DNA from: Lysinibacillus sphaericus OT4b.31
Lineage (GTDB): Bacteria > Bacillota > Bacilli > Bacillales_A > Planococcaceae
Direction: 5' to 3'
DNA: 64,000 bases
Assembly: GCF_000392615.1 (NCBI RefSeq)
Contig: NZ_KB933398.1
Span: 501,729 to 565,728, forward strand
In this document: in pieces, positions 56,991 to 64,000 of the stretch
Position numbering within the stretch: the first letter of the stretch is position 1
Layout: each line of letters opens with the position of its first letter
Made by a program: the position numbers and the translations under genes
Notes under the pieces: model-generated
What the model saw: the letters and a program-made list of their open reading frames with translations, nothing else
Database searches by the model: none
Told to the model about the DNA's origin: nothing

Positions 56991-57692
56991 ATGTTAACGT
57001 ATGTAACTTGGCAAGAGCCAACGATAGTCTTTGAACAGGATGAGACATATAAGGCAGCACTTGAAGTTTTACGCTGGAGTTATGGAGAATATGGTGAGGA
57101 AATCGTCTATGCCTGCAGCTTTGGCATTGAAGGGATTGTCCTAATTGACCTCATCTCAAAGGTAAAACCAAACGCAACAATTGTCTTTTTAGACACAGAT
57201 GTTCATTTTAAGGAAACATATGAAACGATTAATCGAGTAAAGGAAAAATATCCACAGCTCAATATTATTTTAAAAAAATCGGCACTTACACTTGAGGAAC
57301 AGGCACAACAATTTGGTCATGAATTATGGAAGACAAATCCAAACAAATGTTGTGAAATTCGCAAAATGCTACCTTTAAATGAGGCGCTATCAGGTGCAAA
57401 GGCTTGGATTTCAGGATTACGTCGTGAGCAATCTCCAACGCGAATGAACACCAACTTCATTAATCGAGATGAAAAATTTAAGTCAATTAAAATTTGCCCG
57501 CTTATTCATTGGACCTGGAAGGATGTATGGCGTTACGTGTCAAAGCATAATTTGCCGTACAACCCATTGCATGACAAAGGCTATCCAAGCATTGGCTGTG
57601 AACATTGTACACAACCAGCATTTAATATGGATGATTTACGTTCAGGCAGATGGCAAGGATTTGGTAAAAATGAGTGTGGGTTACACGGATAA
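56991..57692 (+). CDS. cysH: Phosphoadenylyl/adenylyl-sulfate reductase CysH
   Basis: A 233-residue enzyme reducing activated sulfate to sulfite with thioredoxin. It has the two CC-type motifs of 4Fe-4S-containing reductases (KCCEIRK and GCEHCTQ) and the catalytic C-terminal KNECGLHG. The cluster type suggests it can accept APS as well as PAPS. ATG 56991 follows GAGGGGG; in-frame codons back to 56847 do not fit. First gene of cysH-cysP-sat-cysC. Confidence 0.94.
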   Translation: MLTYVTWQEPTIVFEQDETYKAALEVLRWSYGEYGEEIVYACSFGIEGIVLIDLISKVKPNATIVFLDTDVHFKETYETINRVKEKYPQLNIILKKSALTLEEQAQQFGHELWKTNPNKCCEIRKMLPLNEALSGAKAWISGLRREQSPTRMNTNFINRDEKFKSIKICPLIHWTWKDVWRYVSKHNLPYNPLHDKGYPSIGCEHCTQPAFNMDDLRSGRWQGFGKNECGLHG

Positions 57693-57704
57693 GGGAGTGT
57701 TGCC

Positions 57705-58769
57705 ATGCTAGAATACATTGCTATTTTCATAGGTTTATTTTTTGCTATGAATATTGGAGCAAGTGGTGCTGCTGCATCGATGGGAGTTGCTTACGGAGCA
57801 GGTGCCATTAAAAAGGCCTGGCAAGCACTGTTGATTTGTGCAGTAGGTGTTTTTGCTGGAGCGGTACTTGGTGGTGGTGAAGTAGTCAAGACGATAAGTT
57901 CAGGCATTATGCCACAAGAGTATATTACCGTAAATATCGTTATGATTATTTTAATAGCTGCGACGAGTTCTTTATTTCTTGCTAATCTTTTAGGTATTCC
58001 GTTATCGACAAGTGAAGTAACGGTTGGTGCCGTTGTAGGTGTAGGCATTGCCTACAAAGTGCTCTACATTAAATCTTTGCTAATCATCATGTCTTTTTGG
58101 GTGCTCGTGCCGTTCATAGCATTTATCAGTGCGCTTTTCTTTGGAAAATTACTTTATAAATTAAAAAACAGAGGTTATTTAAAAGACCGCCCCATACTCA
58201 CGGTTTTGTTAGTGTTCGCGGGATTTTTCGAAGCCTTTTCAGCAGGCATGAATAATGTCGCCAATGCAGTTGGTCCAATTGTTGGCGCTGGCATAATGAC
58301 TGTAACAAATGGCATTTGGCTTGGCGGGGCCTTTGTAGCCCTAGGTGCGATGCTTCTCGGCAAGCGGGTTCTCGAAACAAACGGGAAAAAAATTGTGCGC
58401 TTTGAAAAAGCAGAGGGAATTGTCATTTCAACTACTGGTGCAGTGCTAGTAGGCATAAGCTCCGTGTTTGGGCTTCCAGTCCCATTAACACAAGTAACAT
58501 CCTCCTCTATTATTGGAATGGCTATGGCTAAAAATGGAAAACAAATTTTCCATAAGCATATTGTGAAAAAAATTATTCGTATTTGGATTGTATCACCAAT
58601 CTTTTCATTGGTGATTTCTTATAGCCTTGTCCAACTCTTTATGGAGAAAGATTTATATGCCATCGTCTTAATGGGAAGCACAATTGTTGGAACACTTGGT
58701 GCAATAAGCTTAATGCGTACAGTGCGTGAGGAAGAACGCACCATATACGATGCTGGTGAAGGAATTTAA
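57705..58769 (+). CDS. cysP: PiT-family sulfate permease CysP
   Basis: A 354-residue membrane protein of the inorganic phosphate transporter family in two halves: FAMNIGASGAAASMGVAYGA and GMNNVANAVGPIVGA, each with the GANxVxNA-like core. In a cysH operon, as in B. subtilis YlnA, it takes up sulfate. It may cover sulfate supply if cysW is broken. 12 nt after cysH. Confidence 0.92.
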   Translation: MLEYIAIFIGLFFAMNIGASGAAASMGVAYGAGAIKKAWQALLICAVGVFAGAVLGGGEVVKTISSGIMPQEYITVNIVMIILIAATSSLFLANLLGIPLSTSEVTVGAVVGVGIAYKVLYIKSLLIIMSFWVLVPFIAFISALFFGKLLYKLKNRGYLKDRPILTVLLVFAGFFEAFSAGMNNVANAVGPIVGAGIMTVTNGIWLGGAFVALGAMLLGKRVLETNGKKIVRFEKAEGIVISTTGAVLVGISSVFGLPVPLTQVTSSSIIGMAMAKNGKQIFHKHIVKKIIRIWIVSPIFSLVISYSLVQLFMEKDLYAIVLMGSTIVGTLGAISLMRTVREEERTIYDAGEGI

Positions 58770-58810
58770 TATAAAACTAAGTATTTTAATTGATATAGGA
58801 GGAAATTTAC

Positions 58811-59950
58811 ATGAGTTTACAACCACATGGCGGTATTTTAGTGCAAGCCTATCATCCAGATAAGTCTATTACACACATCAAGAAAGAAATTGAAATTGAT
58901 GCGATGGCACTAAGTGATCTAGAGCTGATTGCAATTGGTGGTTACAGTCCAATTGATGGTTTTTTTACAAAGGAAGATTATGAATCTGTTATAGAAAACA
59001 CACGATTAGCCTCTGGTATTGTTTGGAGTATACCTATTACGCTACCCATTACAAAAGAAAATTCTACAAGCCTGCAAGTGGGGGATGAGGTGAAGCTCGT
59101 ACATGCTGGTGAGCCTTATGGTGTCATTGTGGTTGCTGATATTTATGAGCCAGATAAACACAAAGAAGCGTTACTAGTTTATGGTACAAAGGATTTAGAG
59201 CATCCTGGAGTTAAAAAATTACATGAGCGTCCAAGTATTTATATTGGCGGTAAGATTACATTAATAAAACGACTAGAGGAAAAATTCCAGGCCTACTCAT
59301 TTGACCCAATTGAAACACGTCAGCTATTTGCAGAGAAGGGATGGCAAACAATTGTCGGCTTCCAAACACGGAATCCTGTACATCGTGCGCATGAGTACAT
59401 TCAAAAGGCTGCGTTAGAAACAATCGATGGTTTATTTTTAAATCCATTAGTAGGTGAAACAAAATCAGATGATGTATCTGCTGCCATTCGCATGGAAAGC
59501 TATGAGGTCTTATTAAAGAATTATTACCCAGAGCACCGTGTACAACTAGGCGTATTCCCAGCAGCTATGCGCTATGCAGGCCCGAAAGAAGCTATTTTCC
59601 ATGCACTTGTACGTAAAAATTACGGTTGCACGCATTTTATTGTCGGACGTGACCATGCTGGTGTTGGAGATTACTACGGCACATATGACGCACAAAAAAT
59701 CTTCGAACAATTCTCAGGGACTGAACTAGGAATTGTCCCACTAAAGTTCGAACACAGCTTTTATTGCAGTAAATGTGAGGGGATGGCAACAACGAAAACA
59801 TGTCCACACGATAGCACTTGTCATGTGATATTATCGGGCACGAAGGTACGTGAAATGCTACGCAATGGCGAGGTTCCTCCAAGTACATTTAGTCGAGCAG
59901 AGGTTGTAGAGGTGCTAATTAGAGGAATGCGTAGGGAGGTACTAAATTGA
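58811..59950 (+). CDS. sat: Sulfate adenylyltransferase
   Basis: A 379-residue ATP sulfurylase making APS. Motifs: [12 protein letters not shown] (ATP/sulfate site) and [12 protein letters not shown]; near the end [15 protein letters not shown] may bind zinc, and [12 protein letters not shown] follows. AGGAGG before the ATG. It overlaps cysC by 4 nt. Confidence 0.95.
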   Translation: MSLQPHGGILVQAYHPDKSITHIKKEIEIDAMALSDLELIAIGGYSPIDGFFTKEDYESVIENTRLASGIVWSIPITLPITKENSTSLQVGDEVKLVHAGEPYGVIVVADIYEPDKHKEALLVYGTKDLEHPGVKKLHERPSIYIGGKITLIKRLEEKFQAYSFDPIETRQLFAEKGWQTIVGFQTRNPVHRAHEYIQKAALETIDGLFLNPLVGETKSDDVSAAIRMESYEVLLKNYYPEHRVQLGVFPAAMRYAGPKEAIFHALVRKNYGCTHFIVGRDHAGVGDYYGTYDAQKIFEQFSGTELGIVPLKFEHSFYCSKCEGMATTKTCPHDSTCHVILSGTKVREMLRNGEVPPSTFSRAEVVEVLIRGMRREVLN

Positions 59951-60540
59951 GTACAAATATCGTTTGGCATGAGTCATCTATTACAAAACAAGAGCGTCGT
60001 ACACGAAATAAACATCATAGCTTTATTTTATGGTTTACAGGCCTATCTGCTTCAGGGAAATCATCCGTTGCGAATGCTTTTGCACGCACATTGTTTGAAA
60101 GAGGCCATCAAGCTTTTGTATTAGATGGCGACAATGTGCGTCATGGTTTAAATAATGATTTAGGCTTTGGTGAAGCACATCGCAAAGAAAATATTCGACG
60201 TATCGGAGAAGTCTCTAAACTCTTTGTGGAGAGCGGACAAATAGTTTTGACGGCCTTTATTTCACCGTACCGAGCAGATCGTCAAATTGTCCGTGATTTG
60301 GTGGAAGAGGGGGAATTTTTAGAGGTTTATGTAAAATGCTCCGTGGAAACATGCGAAAAGCGTGATCCGAAAGGTCTTTATAAAAAAGCCCGCAATGCGG
60401 AAATCACAAATTTTACTGGCATTAGTGCACCATATGAAGAACCAGAACAACCAGAAGTTATTTTAGATACCGAGCAACATTCGATTGAGGAATGTGTAGA
60501 GCAGCTAACCACGTTTTTAACAAAAAAAGGATATATCTAA
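59947..60540 (+). CDS. cysC: Adenylylsulfate kinase
   Basis: A 197-residue APS kinase making PAPS: P-loop [36 protein letters not shown], and the lid region [10 protein letters not shown]. Start TTG at 59947 overlapping the sat stop. Last gene of the cysH operon. Confidence 0.95.
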   Translation: MSTNIVWHESSITKQERRTRNKHHSFILWFTGLSASGKSSVANAFARTLFERGHQAFVLDGDNVRHGLNNDLGFGEAHRKENIRRIGEVSKLFVESGQIVLTAFISPYRADRQIVRDLVEEGEFLEVYVKCSVETCEKRDPKGLYKKARNAEITNFTGISAPYEEPEQPEVILDTEQHSIEECVEQLTTFLTKKGYI

Positions 60541-60588
60541 ATCATTGAAACGACAATACGTTGCTTAAGAGCAATGTGTTATTGTTTC

Positions 60589-60790
60589 AGACTGTAGACA
60601 AACTCGAAAAAATATCGGGTAGCCTATAGTCTTTTTTCTTTCACAACATATTTAGATAAAACCGTTGATTTCCACTAGGGGCGGGCGCTTTCCGCGGGCT
60701 GAGTCGAGCTGCTTCCCTCGCTTTGCTCAGTCCAGGATCTCGACTTTCCCGCTTTTCCGGCACGAGTCACCTCCTTTGTTCCAATCAACT
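60589..60790 (-). repeat. MITE-like GC-rich interspersed repeat, copy 3 (reversed)
   Basis: Read on the minus strand it starts AGTTGATTGGA and ends GTGGAAATCAACGGTT, like copies 1 and 2, and then continues into the same GTCTACAGTCTG tail. The inside differs (palindromic GAGTCGAGCTGC region). The left tail may act as terminator of cysC. Confidence 0.83.
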
Positions 60791-60844
60791 TCTACATTTA
60801 GAACTCAATCTAAAGTGTTGATTGCAAGTGAACTTTTGAGGTGA

Positions 60845-61044
60845 TGCTATGATGCTTATGACATCAAACAAATCTATGCGAAGCGCAAAGAAACAATTGA
60901 ACGTGTCTTTGCGGATTTGCAGGAAAAGCATGGTATGTGATGCACAACCTTAAGAGGTCTTAAAAAATTGCCATGCAGGCGATACTTACTTCTGCTGCCA
61001 TGAATTTGAAGAAGTTTGCTACTTGGACACGGCAAGCCACTTAA
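60845..61044 (+). pseudogene. IS1182-family transposase, C-terminal fragment
   Basis: Frame pieces read IYAKRKETIERVFADLQEKH, then CTTLRGLKKL, then AMQAILTSAAMNLKKFATWT. This is the end of an IS1182-type transposase (ERVFADxKEKHGMR ... AAMNLKK). At least two frame changes and no N-terminus. Confidence 0.85.
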
Positions 61045-61092
61045 TAAGTTCAAGGTTGGTAGGGGAATGCCATTTTCTAAACATAAAAAAAT

Positions 61093-61139
61093 GACAAAAG
61101 ATATCGAGGGTGAACTTCTCGATGTCTTTTGTCGTTTTT
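61093..61139. terminator. Bidirectional terminator before mrpG
   Basis: Stem GACAAAAGATATCGAG / CTCGATGTCTTTTGTC with a 9-nt loop; A-run on the left, T-run on the right. Confidence 0.88.
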
Positions 61140-61166
61140 ATGTTGAAATACATAAATGGAATAGCT

Positions 61167-61535
61167 TTATTTAATTCCTTGCTCCTTTTTCATTTTGTCA
61201 ATTTCAGCAGCAAGGTCGTCACGTACTGTTCCTTTCCAAGGCTTGACACCTGCAATATAAGAGGAACGGGTCATAATATGTCCACCAACTGGACCTGTGA
61301 TGAATAGAAACAAAATACCTAATAAAATACGAGGATTAAAATGATCTTCGATTAGCCAAAAGTGAAAGAAGACACCAATTAGCACACACATGACACCTAG
61401 CGTTGCACTTTTAGAAGCTGCATGTGCACGTGTGTACAAATCAGGTAATCGAATAAGACCGATGGCGGTAACGACGATAAATAGTACCCCAACAGAAATG
61501 AACAAGATAACTAAACTATTAGCGAGAATTGTCAC
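61167..61535 (-). CDS. mrpG: Mrp Na+/H+ antiporter subunit G
   Basis: A 122-residue protein with three membrane segments, signature LPDLYTRAHAASKSATLGVM. A small subunit of the seven-part Mrp complex that exchanges cytoplasmic Na+ for H+. GTG start at 61535, overlapping mrpF by 17 nt. Last gene of the operon. Confidence 0.94.
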   Translation of the reverse strand: MTILANSLVILFISVGVLFIVVTAIGLIRLPDLYTRAHAASKSATLGVMCVLIGVFFHFWLIEDHFNPRILLGILFLFITGPVGGHIMTRSSYIAGVKPWKGTVRDDLAAEIDKMKKEQGIK

Positions 61536-61800
61536 GTTTAATGATATCTCCTTTCTCTATGAATTTAGAGAAAGCAACTGTACCGATGAACGATAAAATC
61601 GCTATCAATAATACAATCTCAAGGAAGAAGCTCGTTTCGACCAATACTGAAAACAGGCCGATTAACGAAATAAGTGACACACCTAGTGAATCCAGTGCTA
61701 CGACACGATCAGATGCGGAAGGCCCCTTAACCATACGATAAATCACTGCGATCATTGATAAGCAAATCACTACAACTGAAGCAATAATAAACGTCATCAT
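61519..61800 (-). CDS. mrpF: Mrp Na+/H+ antiporter subunit F
   Basis: A 93-residue protein with three membrane segments (about 4-22, 35-55, 60-80); signature GPSASDRVVALDSLG. ATG 61800 overlaps the mrpE stop by 4 nt. Confidence 0.94.
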   Translation of the reverse strand: MMTFIIASVVVICLSMIAVIYRMVKGPSASDRVVALDSLGVSLISLIGLFSVLVETSFFLEIVLLIAILSFIGTVAFSKFIEKGDIIKRDNSR

Positions 61801-62276
61801 GATTTACTCACCTCCAAAATCGCTTTTTCAAATGAATCTCGAATGGCTGCAATGGCATCATCGACATCACTAATATCAATCGCATGCACATACAAGGTTT
61901 TTGCATCGTCCGACACATGTACTACTACTGTCCCCGGTGTTAATGTAATAAGACTTGATAATAGAGTAATTTCCCAGTCTTCTCTTAAAACAGTAGGGTA
62001 AGCAAAGAATGCAGGTTGCATATCAAGTTTTGGCTTTAAGACAACTTGTAGTACTTGGATATTTGCTAATATTAACTCTTTTAGAAAAAGGACAGTGAGC
62101 TTAATAATTGCCCATATTCGGACAACATATAGTCGCGACGAAAAAAATCTTCGCATGATGACAAGTAATATAATGCCGAGTATGAATCCAACAATAAAGC
62201 CGGTTGCTGTGTAATTAGATGACAGGAACATCCAAACGAAGGCAAGAGCAAAGTTTAAGATGATTTGAAATGCCAT
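61797..62276 (-). CDS. mrpE: Mrp Na+/H+ antiporter subunit E
   Basis: A 159-residue protein: N-terminal membrane segments, then a cytoplasmic domain with LKPKLDMQPAFFAYPT and LTPGTVVVHVSDD. GGAGGA before the ATG; 4 nt after mrpD. Confidence 0.94.
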   Translation of the reverse strand: MAFQIILNFALAFVWMFLSSNYTATGFIVGFILGIILLVIMRRFFSSRLYVVRIWAIIKLTVLFLKELILANIQVLQVVLKPKLDMQPAFFAYPTVLREDWEITLLSSLITLTPGTVVVHVSDDAKTLYVHAIDISDVDDAIAAIRDSFEKAILEVSKS

Positions 62277-62280
62277 AGCT

Positions 62281-63768
62281 CTAATCCTCCTTCATTACAG
62301 CATCTATATAAATAGATGGATCATTTAATAGTTTAGCGGCATCGTCCATAAATGGAGTAAGCCATTCAGTACCAACACCGTATGCCACTGTAATTAGCAC
62401 TAATAGCACAGTAGGGGTAAATAGCGTAGCATAGACTTTTTTATCAACTGTACCCTTCGTCTCCTTTTCTTCACCCCAGAAGGCATAAAGGAAAATACGA
62501 ATGACAGAAAGCAGGACTAGTAGGGAAGAAGCTAAAATAAAAATACTACTCCACGTACTTCCAGCTTCAAAGCCCCCTTGTACGATTAATAATTTGCCGA
62601 TGAAGCCACTCAGTGGGGGAATCCCTGCTAAACCAAAGGCTGCGATTAAGTAGAACCAGCCTAGTGCCGGGTACTTTTTCATAAGCCCACCCATTTTACG
62701 CAAATCAGATGTGCCTGTAATGTAAATCACAATGCCAATTAGCATAAAGAGCGCCGCTTTTATCAGCATGTCATGAATTAAATAGAACATCGCCCCTTTA
62801 AGGGCAATTTCATTCATTTGAGAGACACCGAATAAAATAACACCTACGGCAATAACAATGTTGTAAATAATAATGAGTTTAACATCGAAATAAGCAAGGG
62901 CACCAATACAGCCTGCTATAATAGTAGCAATCGCCAATGCCATTAGTAAATCATGTGTATACGATAAGTCATAGACGAAAAACAATGTATAGGTACGAGT
63001 AATCGCATAAATCCCAACCTTCGTTAACAATGCACCAAATAGAGCTAACACTGGAATAGGCGCTGCTGCATAGGATGTTGGAAGCCAGAAGTAGAGTGGA
63101 AAAATCGCTGCTTTTAGCCCAAATACCATTAAAAATAGTACAGCAATCACTGTCACAATGCCTGGTTGGTCAATTTCACCGATTTTCACCGCGATGTCCG
63201 CCATATTTAACGTACCGACAACAGAGTAGAGGAAGGCTACTGTAATGACAAATAATGCTGATGAAATGACATTAATTAAAATATATTTAATAGAGCCCAT
63301 CAGTTGTTGCTTTTCGCCACCCAGTACAATTAGTAAGTACGATGACATTAGTAGGACTTCAAAGAAGACGAATAAGTTAAAAATATCACCTGTCGTAAAG
63401 GCTCCATTTACACCAGTTAAAATAAACATAATACCAGGATAGTAGAAGTAGCGTTCACGCTCTTTTGTGATTGAGCCGAAGCCATACCACACGACAAAAA
63501 AAGTAATCAGAAGTGTCGTTGTGACCAGCAACGCCGATACCATATCCGACACCATAGTAATACCGTATGGAACAGGCCAATCACCAAATGTAACTTTTTG
63601 TACCCCATCATTTTTTACTTTTAGTAGAAGTGAAATCGCTGATACGAGGGCTAGTCCAATACCGAGTAATGCAAATGTACGCTGGTATTTTAAATTTTTT
63701 TGACCAAACATTAAAATCATTCCGAAAAAGAACGGGATGATAATCGGTAGTAAAAGGAAGTTATTCAT
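62281..63768 (-). CDS. mrpD: Mrp Na+/H+ antiporter subunit D
   Basis: About 495 residues, 14 membrane segments, homologous to complex I NuoM/NuoN. Charged residues of the proton path appear in VFFEVLLMSSYLLIVLGG (the TM5 Glu) and KAAIFPLYFWLP (the TM7 Lys). The start is uncertain between 63777, 63774 and 63768; MNNFLLLPIIIPFF fits best. It overlaps mrpC. Confidence 0.94.
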   Translation of the reverse strand: MNNFLLLPIIIPFFFGMILMFGQKNLKYQRTFALLGIGLALVSAISLLLKVKNDGVQKVTFGDWPVPYGITMVSDMVSALLVTTTLLITFFVVWYGFGSITKERERYFYYPGIMFILTGVNGAFTTGDIFNLFVFFEVLLMSSYLLIVLGGEKQQLMGSIKYILINVISSALFVITVAFLYSVVGTLNMADIAVKIGEIDQPGIVTVIAVLFLMVFGLKAAIFPLYFWLPTSYAAAPIPVLALFGALLTKVGIYAITRTYTLFFVYDLSYTHDLLMALAIATIIAGCIGALAYFDVKLIIIYNIVIAVGVILFGVSQMNEIALKGAMFYLIHDMLIKAALFMLIGIVIYITGTSDLRKMGGLMKKYPALGWFYLIAAFGLAGIPPLSGFIGKLLIVQGGFEAGSTWSSIFILASSLLVLLSVIRIFLYAFWGEEKETKGTVDKKVYATLFTPTVLLVLITVAYGVGTEWLTPFMDDAAKLLNDPSIYIDAVMKED

Positions 63769-64000
63769 CCTCATCACTTCCTCTCATTAAACTAATATCA
63801 TCAGTCTCGAGCTCCTGATATGAACGATATGCCAGCACAAGGAAGAATGCCGTTACGCCGAAGCTAATAACAATTGCTGTTAAGATTAGTGCTTGTGGCA
63901 ACGGATCAGCAAACGTTTTGGCACCTTCTGTTAAAACAGGGGGTGCCTCTCCTCCAAGGCCACCCATCGTTAAAATAAGCAAATGGGCGCCATGACTTAG
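63761..64000 (-). CDS. mrpC: Mrp Na+/H+ antiporter subunit C (5' end outside window)
   Basis: The visible part (about 79 residues, open to the window edge) reads LSHGAHLLILTMGGLGGEAP, then DPLPQALILTAIVISFGVTA and a charged tail. This is the C-terminal two thirds of MrpC, a NuoK-like subunit. The N-terminus and mrpA/mrpB should lie beyond 64000. Confidence 0.93.
   Translation of the reverse strand, partial: LSHGAHLLILTMGGLGGEAPPVLTEGAKTFADPLPQALILTAIVISFGVTAFFLVLAYRSYQELETDDISLMRGSDEDE

Larger units (their letters stand above)
60541..61092. other. Gene-free region: repeat and transposase scrap
   Basis: Holds the reversed repeat copy 3 (60589-60790) and a C-terminal transposase fragment (about 60845-61044). 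No intact gene before the convergent Mrp operon. Confidence 0.75.

Overview
The window is low-GC Firmicute chromosome. Gene content and order point to Bacillaceae/Planococcaceae, most likely Lysinibacillus or a close relative. The evidence is a sufCDSUB operon, Bacillus-type conserved blocks (yunF-yunE-yunD ... yunB-lipA-yutD; yutE-yutF-yuzB-yutJ-yuzD-yutI; yuiB-yuiD-pepA), strong GGAGG ribosome sites, many TTG/GTG starts and a sporulation gene (yunB). The genus is an inference from gene content. No rRNA, tRNA, CRISPR array or intact transposon is visible.

Layout. 0.5-8.2 kb: a five-gene, head-to-tail overlapping operon for an extracellular polysaccharide. It encodes a degenerate GGDEF plus pseudo-receiver protein, a HEAT-repeat membrane protein, a processive family-2 glycosyltransferase, a 1063-residue glycosidase-like protein and a polysaccharide deacetylase. 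8.4-9.3 kb: a GltC-like LysR regulator. 9.9-15.2 kb: the SUF iron-sulfur cluster operon. 15.4-17.5 kb: a self-regulated Rrf2 repressor, a DsbA/FrnE oxidoreductase and a nitroreductase. 17.6-22.9 kb: an FtsX-type ABC transporter facing a two-component system, with the same 24-bp operator in front of both. 23-35.8 kb: housekeeping yun/yut/yuz genes (metallophosphoesterase, HD-GYP, lipoyl synthase, HAD phosphatases, NADH dehydrogenase-like, NifU- and IscA-like carriers). 36-37.6 kb: a dead methyltransferase gene, then divergent CarD-like and MarR genes sharing paired operators. 37.8-42.8 kb: Nudix, LytS/LytT and a CstA-type (probably pyruvate) transporter. 43-45.9 kb: yuiB, yuiD, pepA and a Gly/Pro/Tyr-rich small protein. 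46.3-60.5 kb: the whole assimilatory sulfate pathway in three transcription units. 61-64 kb: the 3' part of an Mrp Na+/H+ antiporter operon on the minus strand, cut by the window edge.

How the sulfur genes fit together. Sulfate enters by Sbp-CysTWA (cysW carries a C-terminal frameshift) or by the PiT-type permease CysP. Sat and CysC activate it, CysH reduces it to sulfite, and CysJI reduces sulfite to sulfide with siroheme made by CobA and SirB. All three units start with a strong promoter followed by a short leader. Each leader holds the same small two-part hairpin (lower stem GCU/GGC, internal loop GR/A, 4-bp upper stem that covaries), and the 3' strand of that hairpin is also the first part of an intrinsic terminator. 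This looks like a shared antiterminator/terminator switch for sulfate assimilation. I do not recognise it as a known riboswitch, and it is the main discovery candidate here.

Other notable points are the c-di-GMP-receptor-like protein heading the polysaccharide operon, a likely AUA start codon in the Rrf2 gene, the shared operator of the two-component system and its ABC transporter, MITE-like GC-rich repeats with GTTGATT/AATCAAC ends, and two fragments of IS1182-type transposase genes on either side of the sulfate uptake/activation block.
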